DNA from: UBA817 sp049889215
GTDB taxonomy: Bacteria > Margulisbacteria > Marinamargulisbacteria > UBA817
Direction of reading: 5' to 3'
DNA: 64,000 nucleotides
NCBI GenBank assembly: GCA_049889215.1
Contig: JBMHDV010000020.1
Span: forward strand, 62,001 to 126,000
Position 1 is the stretch's first letter, and the number at the start of each line of letters is the position of its first letter. Under the pieces are notes generated by a model, which was given only the letters and a program-made list of their open reading frames with translations, had not been told where the DNA came from and ran no database searches. Of the stretch, positions 36,632 through 44,057 are shown piece by piece. The translations under genes were made by a program, and so were the position numbers.

Positions 36632-37056
36632 TAATCAACCACCTCTATTCCCATGCTACGAGCAGAACCTGCAATGATTCTTTCAGCCTGCTCTAAGGTA
36701 AATGCATTTAAATCAGGCATTTTTACTTCAGCAACTTTACGAACATCTGAAAGTTTAATTGAACCAATTGTTTCTCGTCCAGGCATTGTAGAACCTTTTT
36801 TCAAGTTTGCAAACTTTTTAATTAAATCACTTGCCGGAGGTGTTTTTAAAACAAATGTAAATGTACCATCAACGTAAGCTGTAATTTCTACCGGAATAAC
36901 TTCACCCATTTTATCCTTTGTTTGATCATTATAAGCTTTACAAAACTCCATAATATTAATTCCAGCTTGACCAAGAGCTGGTCCAACTGGTGGTGCTGGG
37001 TTTGCTTTCCCACCTTCGATTTGTAATTTTAGAACTGTTTTTACTTGTTTAGACAT
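36631..37056 (-). CDS. rplK: 50S ribosomal protein L11
   Basis: The 141-residue product has KLQIEGGKANPAPPVGPALG at the N-terminus and the RNA-binding C-terminal domain ending ARSMGIEVVD. L11 forms the GTPase-associated centre. It follows nusG by 11 nt in the conserved nusG-rplK order. Confidence 0.98.
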   Translation of the reverse strand: MSKQVKTVLKLQIEGGKANPAPPVGPALGQAGINIMEFCKAYNDQTKDKMGEVIPVEITAYVDGTFTFVLKTPPASDLIKKFANLKKGSTMPGRETIGSIKLSDVRKVAEVKMPDLNAFTLEQAERIIAGSARSMGIEVVD

Positions 37057-37067
37057 ATCGCCACCTC

Positions 37068-37790
37068 CTATTTATTATCCACGTATTTTTCGACTTGATC
37101 AAAATCTAACTCAACTGGGGTCTCTCGACCAAAAATTGAAATTAATGATTTCAATTTACCACGCTCTGCGTTTATTTCAGAAATTGAACCCGTATAACCT
37201 CTAAACGGTCCAGAAATAACCTTAATTACTTCATTAATTTCAAAATCAACCTCAATCTTCTTCATCTTCTCGCCCAATTGACGTAATATTCGATTAATTT
37301 CATCTTCAGACACTGGAGTGGGCTCATTACGTGTACCAACTAACTTAGCAACACCAGGCAAACGACGTAATAAATACCAAGCACCTTCATCAGGCTTCAT
37401 TTGCACAAATAGGTATCCCGGAAACATTTTCTTAATTTTTTCTTTTCGTTCATTATTTTTAATTTCAACAGTTTCTTCTTCAGGTAATAACACACGAAAG
37501 ACAACATCTTTAAATTCATTTTCCTGCATTTGTAAGATTCGATCTCTAACCTTTTGCTCATAAAGTGCATAACATTGCACAATATACCAACTTAAACCCT
37601 CTTCTTTAGATAACAACTCTTCTGACTTGTTAACTTCATCATCGGTTATTACATCTTCATCGTCTAAGTCAATAATGGGTTCATCAGAATTATCAACTGT
37701 TAAAACATCTTGATCTTCTAATTGAATTGCATCATCAGCAGCAACGTTATTAGCTATTTTTGGCTCTTCTATTGATTGTTCGTTATCCAT
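37068..37790 (-). CDS. nusG: Transcription factor NusG with acidic N-terminal extension
   Basis: The NGN domain starts near residue 66 (LSWYIVQCYALYEQKVRDRI) with MFPGYLFVQM, followed by the C-terminal KOW domain (VISGPFRGYTGSISEIN). NusG couples RNA polymerase to Rho or the ribosome. The first ~65 residues are a strongly acidic tail (Asp/Glu/Val-rich) not present in typical 180-residue NusG. It follows secE by 18 nt. Confidence 0.97.
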   Translation of the reverse strand: MDNEQSIEEPKIANNVAADDAIQLEDQDVLTVDNSDEPIIDLDDEDVITDDEVNKSEELLSKEEGLSWYIVQCYALYEQKVRDRILQMQENEFKDVVFRVLLPEEETVEIKNNERKEKIKKMFPGYLFVQMKPDEGAWYLLRRLPGVAKLVGTRNEPTPVSEDEINRILRQLGEKMKKIEVDFEINEVIKVISGPFRGYTGSISEINAERGKLKSLISIFGRETPVELDFDQVEKYVDNK

Positions 37791-37808
37791 ACCTTTACCC
37801 TTTCACCA

Positions 37809-37994
37809 CTAATTTCTTATCCCAAAGATGATTTTGGATAGCAAAAAATCAGATCCTGCAATATAAATTGTAAAAAAAACTACCATAATAATTGTTATTA
37901 ATGAAGACCTTACCACAAAATCACGATTGGGCCATTCAATTTTCTTGAATTCTATTTGTAAATCTGAAAATAACTTAGTTTGTTTTTTTGTCAT
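37809..37994 (-). CDS. secE: Protein translocase subunit SecE
   Basis: The 61-residue product is the short single-span SecE: an amphipathic helix with KKIEWPNRDFVVRSSLITII, then one membrane segment (MVVFFTIYIAGSDFLLSKII). The start at 37994 has AAGGA five nt upstream. A longer frame to 38069 exists, but it would read through the tRNA-Trp gene and is rejected. Confidence 0.95.
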   Translation of the reverse strand: MTKKQTKLFSDLQIEFKKIEWPNRDFVVRSSLITIIMVVFFTIYIAGSDFLLSKIIFGIRN

Positions 37995-38008
37995 AATAAT
38001 CCTTAAAA

Positions 38009-38085
38009 TGGCAGGCTCGGTCGGATTCGAACCGACAACACTCGGTTTTGGAGACCGATGCTCTACCAATTGGAGCTACGAGCCT
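38009..38085 (-). tRNA. tRNA-Trp (anticodon CCA)
   Basis: The minus strand folds as a full cloverleaf: acceptor AGGCTCG/CGAGCCT, anticodon loop CTCCAAA with CCA anticodon, T-loop GTTCGAATC, discriminator G and a genome-encoded 3' CCA (38009-38011). It lies 14 nt before secE, so it is probably excised from a trnW-secE-nusG primary transcript, an arrangement seen in several phyla. Confidence 0.97.
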
Positions 38086-38107
38086 AGCGCCTATAATAGA
38101 TATACTA

Positions 38108-38136
38108 AAGTTAGTATTAATTAAATCGTTCGTCAA
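38108..38136 (-). promoter_or_regulatory. Predicted promoter for tRNA-Trp-secE-nusG-rif operon
   Basis: On the minus strand -35 TTGACG (38131-38136) is followed after 17 nt by -10 TAACTT (38108-38113). Transcription would begin about 15 nt before the tRNA 5' end. The -10 is weak, so the assignment rests mainly on the -35, the spacing and the position. Confidence 0.45.
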
Positions 38137-38155
38137 TAAATTATTACAAAAATTA

Positions 38156-38184
38156 TTGTTAAAAGTTTTTCGTTATGATAGTAT
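38156..38184 (+). promoter_or_regulatory. Possible promoter for rplU-rpmA-obgE-proB
   Basis: TTGTTA (38156-38161) and TAGTAT (38179-38184) are 17 nt apart; each matches consensus at 4 of 6 positions. A promoter must lie in this 150-nt divergent gap, but in AT-rich DNA such matches are common. An AGGAG site lies before rplU. Confidence 0.3.
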
Positions 38185-38236
38185 TCAACACTACAGATTA
38201 AAATGTTTAATTTTAAGCATGGTATAGGAGTTTGCA

Positions 38237-38650
38237 ATGTTTGCAGTTGTCGAAATTAATGATAAACAACACTTAGTACAAGAAGGTGATATTCTTACGA
38301 TTGATGGGAATATTGAAGATAAAAAAACAACATATAATGATGTTTTAATGATTCAAAATGGTGACGATATTCAATTTGGTCAACCTTATATTAGTAATTC
38401 AAGTGTTGAAGCCGAAATTCTAGAGACAGGAAAACGTGAAAAAGATATTGTTTTTAAGTTTAAACGTAAAACAGGTTACAAATTGACCAGAGGACACAGG
38501 CAAAATTCAACTGTAATAAAAATTTTAAAGATAAATACTGGTGCAACAAAATCGAAAGCATCAACGACTAAAAAAGAAACAGCTGAAGCAAAAACAACAA
38601 AGAAAACGACTACAACAAAAAAAACAACGAAAAAAGAAGTAAAGGAGTAA
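38237..38650 (+). CDS. rplU: 50S ribosomal protein L21 with Lys/Thr-rich tail
   Basis: The first ~100 residues are a normal L21 (MFAVVEINDKQHLVQEGD; KFKRKTGYKLTRGHRQNST). They are followed by a ~35-residue low-complexity tail of K, T, A and E (TTKKTTTTKKTTKK type), similar in composition to the S9 extension at 7940-8509. It is followed by rpmA after 3 nt, the universal rplU-rpmA pair. Confidence 0.97.
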   Translation: MFAVVEINDKQHLVQEGDILTIDGNIEDKKTTYNDVLMIQNGDDIQFGQPYISNSSVEAEILETGKREKDIVFKFKRKTGYKLTRGHRQNSTVIKILKINTGATKSKASTTKKETAEAKTTKKTTTTKKTTKKEVKE

Positions 38651-38653
38651 ACA

Positions 38654-38917
38654 ATGGCTCATAAAAAAGGTAAAGGTAGTACTAAAAACGGTCGTGATAG
38701 TGAATCCAAACGATTGGGTGTCAAACGTTACGGTGGAGAATTAGTTACTGCTGGATCAATCATTGTTCGTCAACGTGGAACTCGTTTTCATGCTGGTAGC
38801 AACACTGGAATTGGAAAAGATTTTACCATTTTTGCTAAAGCTGATGGGTTTGTTTCCTTTAAGTACATTAAAAAGAACAAAAAAGCAGTTGAAATTATTC
38901 CTGCACAATCGAATTAA
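38654..38917 (+). CDS. rpmA: 50S ribosomal protein L27
   Basis: The 87-residue product begins MAHKKGKGSTKNGRDSESKR, so its N-terminus can reach the peptidyl-transferase centre without processing. The cleaved leader found in Firmicutes L27 is absent, which argues against that phylum. The stop is directly followed by the TTG start of obgE. Confidence 0.98.
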   Translation: MAHKKGKGSTKNGRDSESKRLGVKRYGGELVTAGSIIVRQRGTRFHAGSNTGIGKDFTIFAKADGFVSFKYIKKNKKAVEIIPAQSN

Positions 38918-39916
38918 TTGTCCTTTGTTGATCATATAGAACTTACCGTCAAATCTGGCAACGGAGGTAACGGCAAAGTAAGCTTTCGCCGAGAAAAATT
39001 CGTACCCAAAGGTGGCCCAGATGGCGGAGATGGTGGTCAAGGTGGTGATGTAATCATTATTGCCTCTGATAAGCTAAGTACCTTTCTAGATATTTCAAAT
39101 AAACGAATATTTAAAGCTGGACATGGTGAAGATGGACGACCCAGAAAACAATCCGGGAAAAATGGTGCTAATTGCATTATTCATGTACCTTGCGGAACCG
39201 TTATCTATAATTCACATGATAATTCAATAATTAGTGATTTAACCGATAACAACCAAGAAATTAAGATTGCTAAAGGTGGTGCTGGGGGTAAAGGAAATAC
39301 CCATTTTTCCACGTCTAAATCACAAACCCCTAGAAAAGCTACCCCAGGTAAGTTGGGGAACGAAATTAATATCCGGTTAGAGCTAAAAATCATCGCTGAC
39401 GTTGGACTCATCGGATACCCTAATGCAGGGAAATCAACACTTTTAAAAACAATTACCCAAGCAAATCCTAAAATTGCAAATTATCCTTTCACAACCCTCC
39501 ATCCAAACCTAGGAATTTTTCGCCGCTATAATAAAGAAATTGTAATTGCAGACATACCTGGAATTATCGAGGGTGCAGCAGATGGAATTGGATTAGGAAA
39601 TCAATTTTTACGACACATAAGTAGAACCAATGTTTTACTCTTTTTAATTGAACCAAACATTGAAGCTCCAGAAAAAACTATCAATACATTTAAAACACTG
39701 AAAAACGAGTTAAGACAATACGACAACAAAATTTTAGAAGAGAAAAAAATAATCATTGCTGTAAATAAAATGGATTTACTATCAGAAACCCAAAAAGAAG
39801 ACGTATTCAAATCATTTCAAAATATTGATGTGCTAAGAATTTCTTGCTTTTTAAGAGAAGGTATCGAACTATTAGAACAGAGGGTAAGCGAAGTTATTAA
39901 TGAAAATAATAATTAA
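38918..39916 (+). CDS. obgE: GTPase Obg
   Basis: Obg is a 50S assembly and stress-signalling GTPase. The 332-residue product has the glycine-rich Obg fold (GNGGNGKVSFRREKFVPKGG, GPDGGDGG) and the G domain with GYPNAGKST, DIPGIIEGA and NKMD. The C-terminal OCT domain is absent, as in many short Obg proteins. The start is TTG immediately after the rpmA stop. The last 17 nt overlap proB. Confidence 0.97.
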   Translation: MSFVDHIELTVKSGNGGNGKVSFRREKFVPKGGPDGGDGGQGGDVIIIASDKLSTFLDISNKRIFKAGHGEDGRPRKQSGKNGANCIIHVPCGTVIYNSHDNSIISDLTDNNQEIKIAKGGAGGKGNTHFSTSKSQTPRKATPGKLGNEINIRLELKIIADVGLIGYPNAGKSTLLKTITQANPKIANYPFTTLHPNLGIFRRYNKEIVIADIPGIIEGAADGIGLGNQFLRHISRTNVLLFLIEPNIEAPEKTINTFKTLKNELRQYDNKILEEKKIIIAVNKMDLLSETQKEDVFKSFQNIDVLRISCFLREGIELLEQRVSEVINENNN

Positions 39917-40652
39917 AATTGGTACAAATTTACTAACTGATCATCATCAGCGATTAGACTTAAATAACATGCGTCACATTGTCTATCAAATTGCTGATGA
40001 AATAATGAATAATAACCATTATGAATTTATAATAGTAAGCTCAGGGGCAATAACTAGTGGTGCAAAACATATTAATATTTCACCAGATAATCTTGCAGAA
40101 AAACAGGCTGCTGCATCAATCGGACAAATCTTACTCTTTCAAAAATATTATGAATTTTTTCAAACAAAAAATATATGTGTTGGGCAATTACTTGTCACCA
40201 AAGATAATTTTGATAATACCGAAAAAAACAAAAATATTAAGCAAACAATTACCACACTGCTAAAAAATAAAACCATTCCAATAATTAATGAAAATGATTC
40301 TGTATCAACAGATGAAATACAATTTGGCGACAATGACCAATTATCAGCTATCTTAGCGAAAAACATTGATGCTGATAAACTAATTATTCTTACAAATACA
40401 GATGGCCTTCTTGATAATAATGGGCATATTGTCAAAAAGCTGACATCAATATCAGAGTCAGAATTAAGTTACGTAAACGACCGTCTTTCGGACTCTACAT
40501 CAAAAGGCGGTATGACATCTAAATTACTAGCCGCTAAAATCGCACTTGAAAATAAAATTGAAGTAACAATTGCCAATGGAAGAACTGAAAATATAATCCA
40601 TAAAATACTTAGCAACGAGCCTATTGGAACAAAAATTACAGGAAAAGATTAA
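39900..40652 (+). CDS. proB: Glutamate 5-kinase, without PUA domain
   Basis: ProB phosphorylates glutamate in the first step of proline synthesis. The 250-residue product has the amino-acid-kinase fold: IIKIGTNLLTD, VSSGAITSGAKHI, NENDSVSTDEIQFGDNDQLSA and a GGMTSKLLAAKIA stretch. The C-terminal PUA domain of the E. coli enzyme (367 residues) is missing; short forms are known. proA is not adjacent. Its stop overlaps that of the convergent gene at TTAA (40649-40652). Confidence 0.93.
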   Translation: MKIIIKIGTNLLTDHHQRLDLNNMRHIVYQIADEIMNNNHYEFIIVSSGAITSGAKHINISPDNLAEKQAAASIGQILLFQKYYEFFQTKNICVGQLLVTKDNFDNTEKNKNIKQTITTLLKNKTIPIINENDSVSTDEIQFGDNDQLSAILAKNIDADKLIILTNTDGLLDNNGHIVKKLTSISESELSYVNDRLSDSTSKGGMTSKLLAAKIALENKIEVTIANGRTENIIHKILSNEPIGTKITGKD

Positions 40653-41254
40653 GCTAACGTACTAAAATCCCCAGAATCATCAAAATCACGCGCTGATCGT
40701 TGATAAGATGAGCGACCTTCAAAAAGATTGTTGACCTGTTCATTGAGCTGTTGAGTATTATGAAAATCTGGCGTACCCGTAGGAACGACTAAATCATCTG
40801 TTCCTTTTGTAGTCTTGTTATGGATATCTTTAACATCAAATGATGTGTCACTAACAACTTTCAATGGAATTCGATCTGCTTTTTGATGACCAACAACTTT
40901 ATATGCCGCAAAGTCAGGTGAATTAAAGTTTTTTAAACTGATTATAAATAAATATTTTTGAATGTGCGTTAAATCTTGTTGAGATGGTATTGCCTCACCT
41001 TTTGGATGAGAATGATATGTCCCATAATAAGTTAACCCATGTTTATCAAAAAATAAATGAGCACGTTCAATATCTTGTGGATAAATCGCAAACACATCTG
41101 TTTTATTTGAAATATCTTGATTTAATACAGGAAAGATTGCCGTAATAAGACCATCTTTACCACCTACAAAGCCACCAGATTCATACGGGTAATTCTTTTT
41201 AACTTGATCAATAATAATATTATAATGGCGTTCAGTAATTGAAAAATTATCCAT
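40649..41254 (-). CDS. JAMM/MPN-domain metallopeptidase-like protein
   Basis: The 201-residue product has the full JAMM zinc motif: Glu25 (YESGGFVGG), then His81-x-His83-x7-Ser91-x2-Asp94 in HSHPKGEAIPSQQD. Bacterial stand-alone JAMM proteins cleave isopeptide or small-protein fusions, including sulfur-carrier tails; no ThiS/MoaD or E1-like gene is adjacent. Residues after ~135 form a divergent, polar tail. It is 30 nt downstream of the CxxCC protein gene and is probably its operon partner. Confidence 0.8.
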   Translation of the reverse strand: MDNFSITERHYNIIIDQVKKNYPYESGGFVGGKDGLITAIFPVLNQDISNKTDVFAIYPQDIERAHLFFDKHGLTYYGTYHSHPKGEAIPSQQDLTHIQKYLFIISLKNFNSPDFAAYKVVGHQKADRIPLKVVSDTSFDVKDIHNKTTKGTDDLVVPTGTPDFHNTQQLNEQVNNLFEGRSSYQRSARDFDDSGDFSTLA

Positions 41255-41284
41255 ACTTCATGGAATCATAAAGAAACAAAAAAC

Positions 41285-41761
41285 TCAACTTGAGACAAAA
41301 AATAAATCCATTTTCATCTGAATGCTTTTAAATAATCGTTGATACCAATAATAATTAATTTCAGGATAATAACCACATCCATGATGAACCTTACCATAAA
41401 TATTGAAATAACTCCTCGGATAATCAATGCACATTTGAGGACGATTTTGATAATCTGAGCACATGGATTCTAGAGTTAAGCAAGAACAGTCATATGATTG
41501 TATTTCTCCATTAAAATAAGTTGGAGTAAAGCGTTCAAACTGTGGATTTTTATTAAGAAATTCTCGCCAATCCATTACGGTTGTAATTGGAGTTCCCTTT
41601 TTTGATATCATAATGCTCTTGCAGCATTGCCCAGAATGGTTACACTGACCTGAAATATTAAAAATATAATCCTTTAACTGATTAAAAAAGTATTGTGTTA
41701 CGTTTGACTGAAATTGGTTAAAAATTAAATAACTAAGTTGAAGAAAATAAAACCGTATCAA
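41285..41761 (-). CDS. YkgJ-type cysteine-cluster (metal-binding) protein
   Basis: The 158-residue product has the conserved cysteine pattern of the CxxCxxCC/YkgJ family: Cys40, Cys46-Cys47, then Cys92, Cys94, Cys101, Cys111 (RPQMCIDYPR, like RP-x-x-C-x-x-FP) and Cys129. Such proteins are thought to bind Zn or an Fe-S cluster; the function is unknown. The start is TTG overlapping the rph stop (TTGA), so it is coupled to rph; no internal ATG precedes the cysteines. Confidence 0.8.
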   Translation of the reverse strand: MIRFYFLQLSYLIFNQFQSNVTQYFFNQLKDYIFNISGQCNHSGQCCKSIMISKKGTPITTVMDWREFLNKNPQFERFTPTYFNGEIQSYDCSCLTLESMCSDYQNRPQMCIDYPRSYFNIYGKVHHGCGYYPEINYYWYQRLFKSIQMKMDLFFVSS

Positions 41762-42480
41762 ACAGACACCATCAAAGATGCTTTTGCTTTGGCAATAATG
41801 TTTGATATACCTTCATTACCAATTGTTAAAAATTCACTTAATTGATCAGAAGTAAATGGGGATTGTTCTGCAGTGCCTTGGATTTCTATGAAACGACCAT
41901 CATCAGTCATCACTAAATTTAGATCCACATCAGCGGATGAATCTTCAACATAATCTAAGTCCAAAACAACGTTATTATTTACAAGTCCTAAACTTACCGC
42001 AGACACAAAATTCTTAATTGGATTGTTAATTAACTTACCATTTGAGATTAATTTCTGAACAGCATCATACAAAACGATCATCCCACCGGTAATTGATGTT
42101 GTGCGAGTTCCACCATCTGCTTGAATAACATCACAATCAATTAAAATAGATCTCTCGCCTAAAGCTTCTAAATCAATAGCCGCACGTAAAGAACGCCCAA
42201 TCAATCGCTGAATCTCCATGGTACGTCCAGACTGTTTTCCTTTAGATACTTCTCGTCGGATTCGTTCATTAGACGATGCTGGCAGCATAGAATACTCTGC
42301 AGTTACCCAACCTGAACCTGAATCTTTAAGAAACCTCGGAACTGATTCTTCTATTGTAGCCGTACATAAAACCCGTGTTTTACCAAAAGAAATAAGAACA
42401 GAACTATGCGCATTTTCTAGAAAATCACGCTCAATCTTCAATTCTCTTAATTGGTTTGCCTCTCGTCCATCATGTCTCAT
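41758..42480 (-). CDS. rph: Ribonuclease PH
   Basis: RNase PH trims tRNA 3' ends by phosphorolysis. The 240-residue product begins MRHDGREANQLRELKIERDF and has the active-site stretch GRTMEIQRLIGRSLRAAIDL, CDVIQADGGTRTTSITGG and EIQGTAEQSPF. Full length and conserved. It is followed by the YkgJ-like gene with a 4-nt overlap. Confidence 0.97.
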   Translation of the reverse strand: MRHDGREANQLRELKIERDFLENAHSSVLISFGKTRVLCTATIEESVPRFLKDSGSGWVTAEYSMLPASSNERIRREVSKGKQSGRTMEIQRLIGRSLRAAIDLEALGERSILIDCDVIQADGGTRTTSITGGMIVLYDAVQKLISNGKLINNPIKNFVSAVSLGLVNNNVVLDLDYVEDSSADVDLNLVMTDDGRFIEIQGTAEQSPFTSDQLSEFLTIGNEGISNIIAKAKASLMVSV

Positions 42481-42484
42481 AAAA

Positions 42485-42901
42485 TTATTCTCCCTTCATT
42501 TGATCCAACTGCTTTTGTTGAATTAATTTTCGACCCTCTGTAATATTTGTTTCCATTTTGATTACATTTTGCTGTAATTTTGTAACCGCCAACTGTAACC
42601 GAGACAATACACTATCCGCATAGTCATTTGCATCTTTTTTCAATCGAATCATTTCCTTTTGAATATCTATAATATCAGGCTGGTCTATAACTGGCGTAGA
42701 TGGGTTATTTAAATGATCAGTATTCAACCCTTGGTCCGATGACCTATTTGATAATTCATATTCATCAATCGCTTCTGTTAACTTATTTAACAAACCACCT
42801 AACTCATCTGGATCAATCAAAATCTGTTTAGATAATAATTGCTTTTTAGATGACTTAATTAATGATTCAATTAAAAAAACAACGCCTTTAATTTTGTCCA
42901 T
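42485..42901 (-). CDS. Small coiled-coil protein next to coaD
   Basis: The 138-residue product has a short N-terminal motif (IDPDELGGLLNKLTEAI) followed by long charged helices. Proteins of this plan, with a short L-x-G/S-K-x-x-ID-x-E-E-L motif and coiled coil, are often found beside coaD in Firmicutes and related bacteria and are annotated loosely as ATPase subunit-like; the role is unknown. It overlaps coaD by 14 nt and ends 4 nt before rph. Confidence 0.75.
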   Translation of the reverse strand: MDKIKGVVFLIESLIKSSKKQLLSKQILIDPDELGGLLNKLTEAIDEYELSNRSSDQGLNTDHLNNPSTPVIDQPDIIDIQKEMIRLKKDANDYADSVLSRLQLAVTKLQQNVIKMETNITEGRKLIQQKQLDQMKGE

Positions 42902-43370
42902 GATATTTTTCCTTTAATTTTTTTTGTACATATGGGGAAACATAAGATGATATATCGCCATTAAATTTAGCCAATTGACGAACAATACTTGAACTTAAAT
43001 AACTATACTTCTGATCGGTCATTAAAAATATTGTATCAATTTTTGATTCTTGCGCACGATTAATTAATGACATTTGAAATTCATATTCAAAGTCACTAAC
43101 CGCCCTTAGCCCTCGAATAAGTTTATAAACGCCCTTGTCTCGAGCATAATCTACCAGTAACCCCTCAAAACCCTCGACTATAATTCGATCAGACTGAATA
43201 CTATTTTTAATTAAATCAATTCTTTCACTAATTGAGAATAACGCTTGTTTATCAACATTTTCAATCACGCTAACATGCACCAAATCAAACATGGTAAGTG
43301 CACGTTGAATGATATCCAAATGACCCTTCGTAATCGGATCAAAACTCCCTGCGTAAATTGCATGATTCAT
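42888..43370 (-). CDS. coaD: Phosphopantetheine adenylyltransferase
   Basis: CoaD makes dephospho-CoA from 4'-phosphopantetheine and ATP. The 160-residue product has the nucleotidyltransferase motif YAGSFDPITKGHLDII (TKGH), RGLRAVSDFEYEFQM and YLSSSIVRQLA (the ISS-S-x-R signature). Length is normal. Upstream (43371-43535) lies 165 nt of AT-rich DNA, and TATATT 4 nt before the ATG could be a -10 box. Confidence 0.97.
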   Translation of the reverse strand: MNHAIYAGSFDPITKGHLDIIQRALTMFDLVHVSVIENVDKQALFSISERIDLIKNSIQSDRIIVEGFEGLLVDYARDKGVYKLIRGLRAVSDFEYEFQMSLINRAQESKIDTIFLMTDQKYSYLSSSIVRQLAKFNGDISSYVSPYVQKKLKEKYHGQN

Positions 43371-43535
43371 AATTAATATAACCTCAACATCAGATAAACA
43401 TGACTAAAATTTTGATTTAAAAACTTCATATTTTATATCGTTATAGTAATACAAACGAATAAAAAATGATATTGGTTTTAAAAAAGTAAATCAATACAAA
43501 GATACCTTTCATAAAATTAGAAGATAAACATCGAA

Positions 43536-44057
43536 TTAAATCTTCAAAAAACTAATCAATGAATTGCCATATTGATATTGCTTTTTTAAAGAAATGTGGT
43601 TTGAAGGATCAAAGGAATGATCATGCTCAATAATAAATAAACCCCCAGATTTAAGTAAACTAGCATTACCAGAAATTTGTTGAAATGCTTGAATGTAAAC
43701 ATTATGTTGTGACCACACTGGATCCAAAAAAATAATATCAAATGAATGAGAAGTCGATTTTAAATATCGAATAAGGTCCGAGCGCACAATATTTATATTT
43801 GCTTTTAACACGCCTTTATTTATTTTTAAATACTTCGTATCTTTATCAACACAAACAACAGAGCTAGCACCTCGAGATTCAGCCTCTAAACCAATAGCAC
43901 CTGAACCAGAACAACCATCTAAAAATGAAGCCCCCTCAATTTGATAACCAATAATATTAAATAATGCTTCTCGAACAATACTTTTTGTTGGGCGAAACAA
44001 TCGATTTTTTGGAAATTGCAGTGACTGCCTTTGATATTTTCCACCAATAACTTGCAT
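43536..44057 (-). CDS. rsmD: 16S rRNA (guanine966-N2)-methyltransferase-like protein
   Basis: The 173-residue product matches RsmD: MQVIGGKYQRQSL start, RPTKSIVREALFNII, the SAM motif LDGCSGSGAIGLEAESRGA and VCVDKD. The catalytic motif IV, normally DPPY/DPPF, is DPVW here (FLDPVW), which may change substrate or activity. It ends the leuC-to-rsmD run and overlaps recG by 1 nt (TAATG). Confidence 0.88.
   Translation of the reverse strand: MQVIGGKYQRQSLQFPKNRLFRPTKSIVREALFNIIGYQIEGASFLDGCSGSGAIGLEAESRGASSVVCVDKDTKYLKINKGVLKANINIVRSDLIRYLKSTSHSFDIIFLDPVWSQHNVYIQAFQQISGNASLLKSGGLFIIEHDHSFDPSNHISLKKQYQYGNSLISFLKI

Noticed and set aside
37809..38069. Longer secE frame starting at 38069
   Set aside because: It would translate the tRNA-Trp gene; ATG 37994 has a good ribosome site and the normal SecE length.
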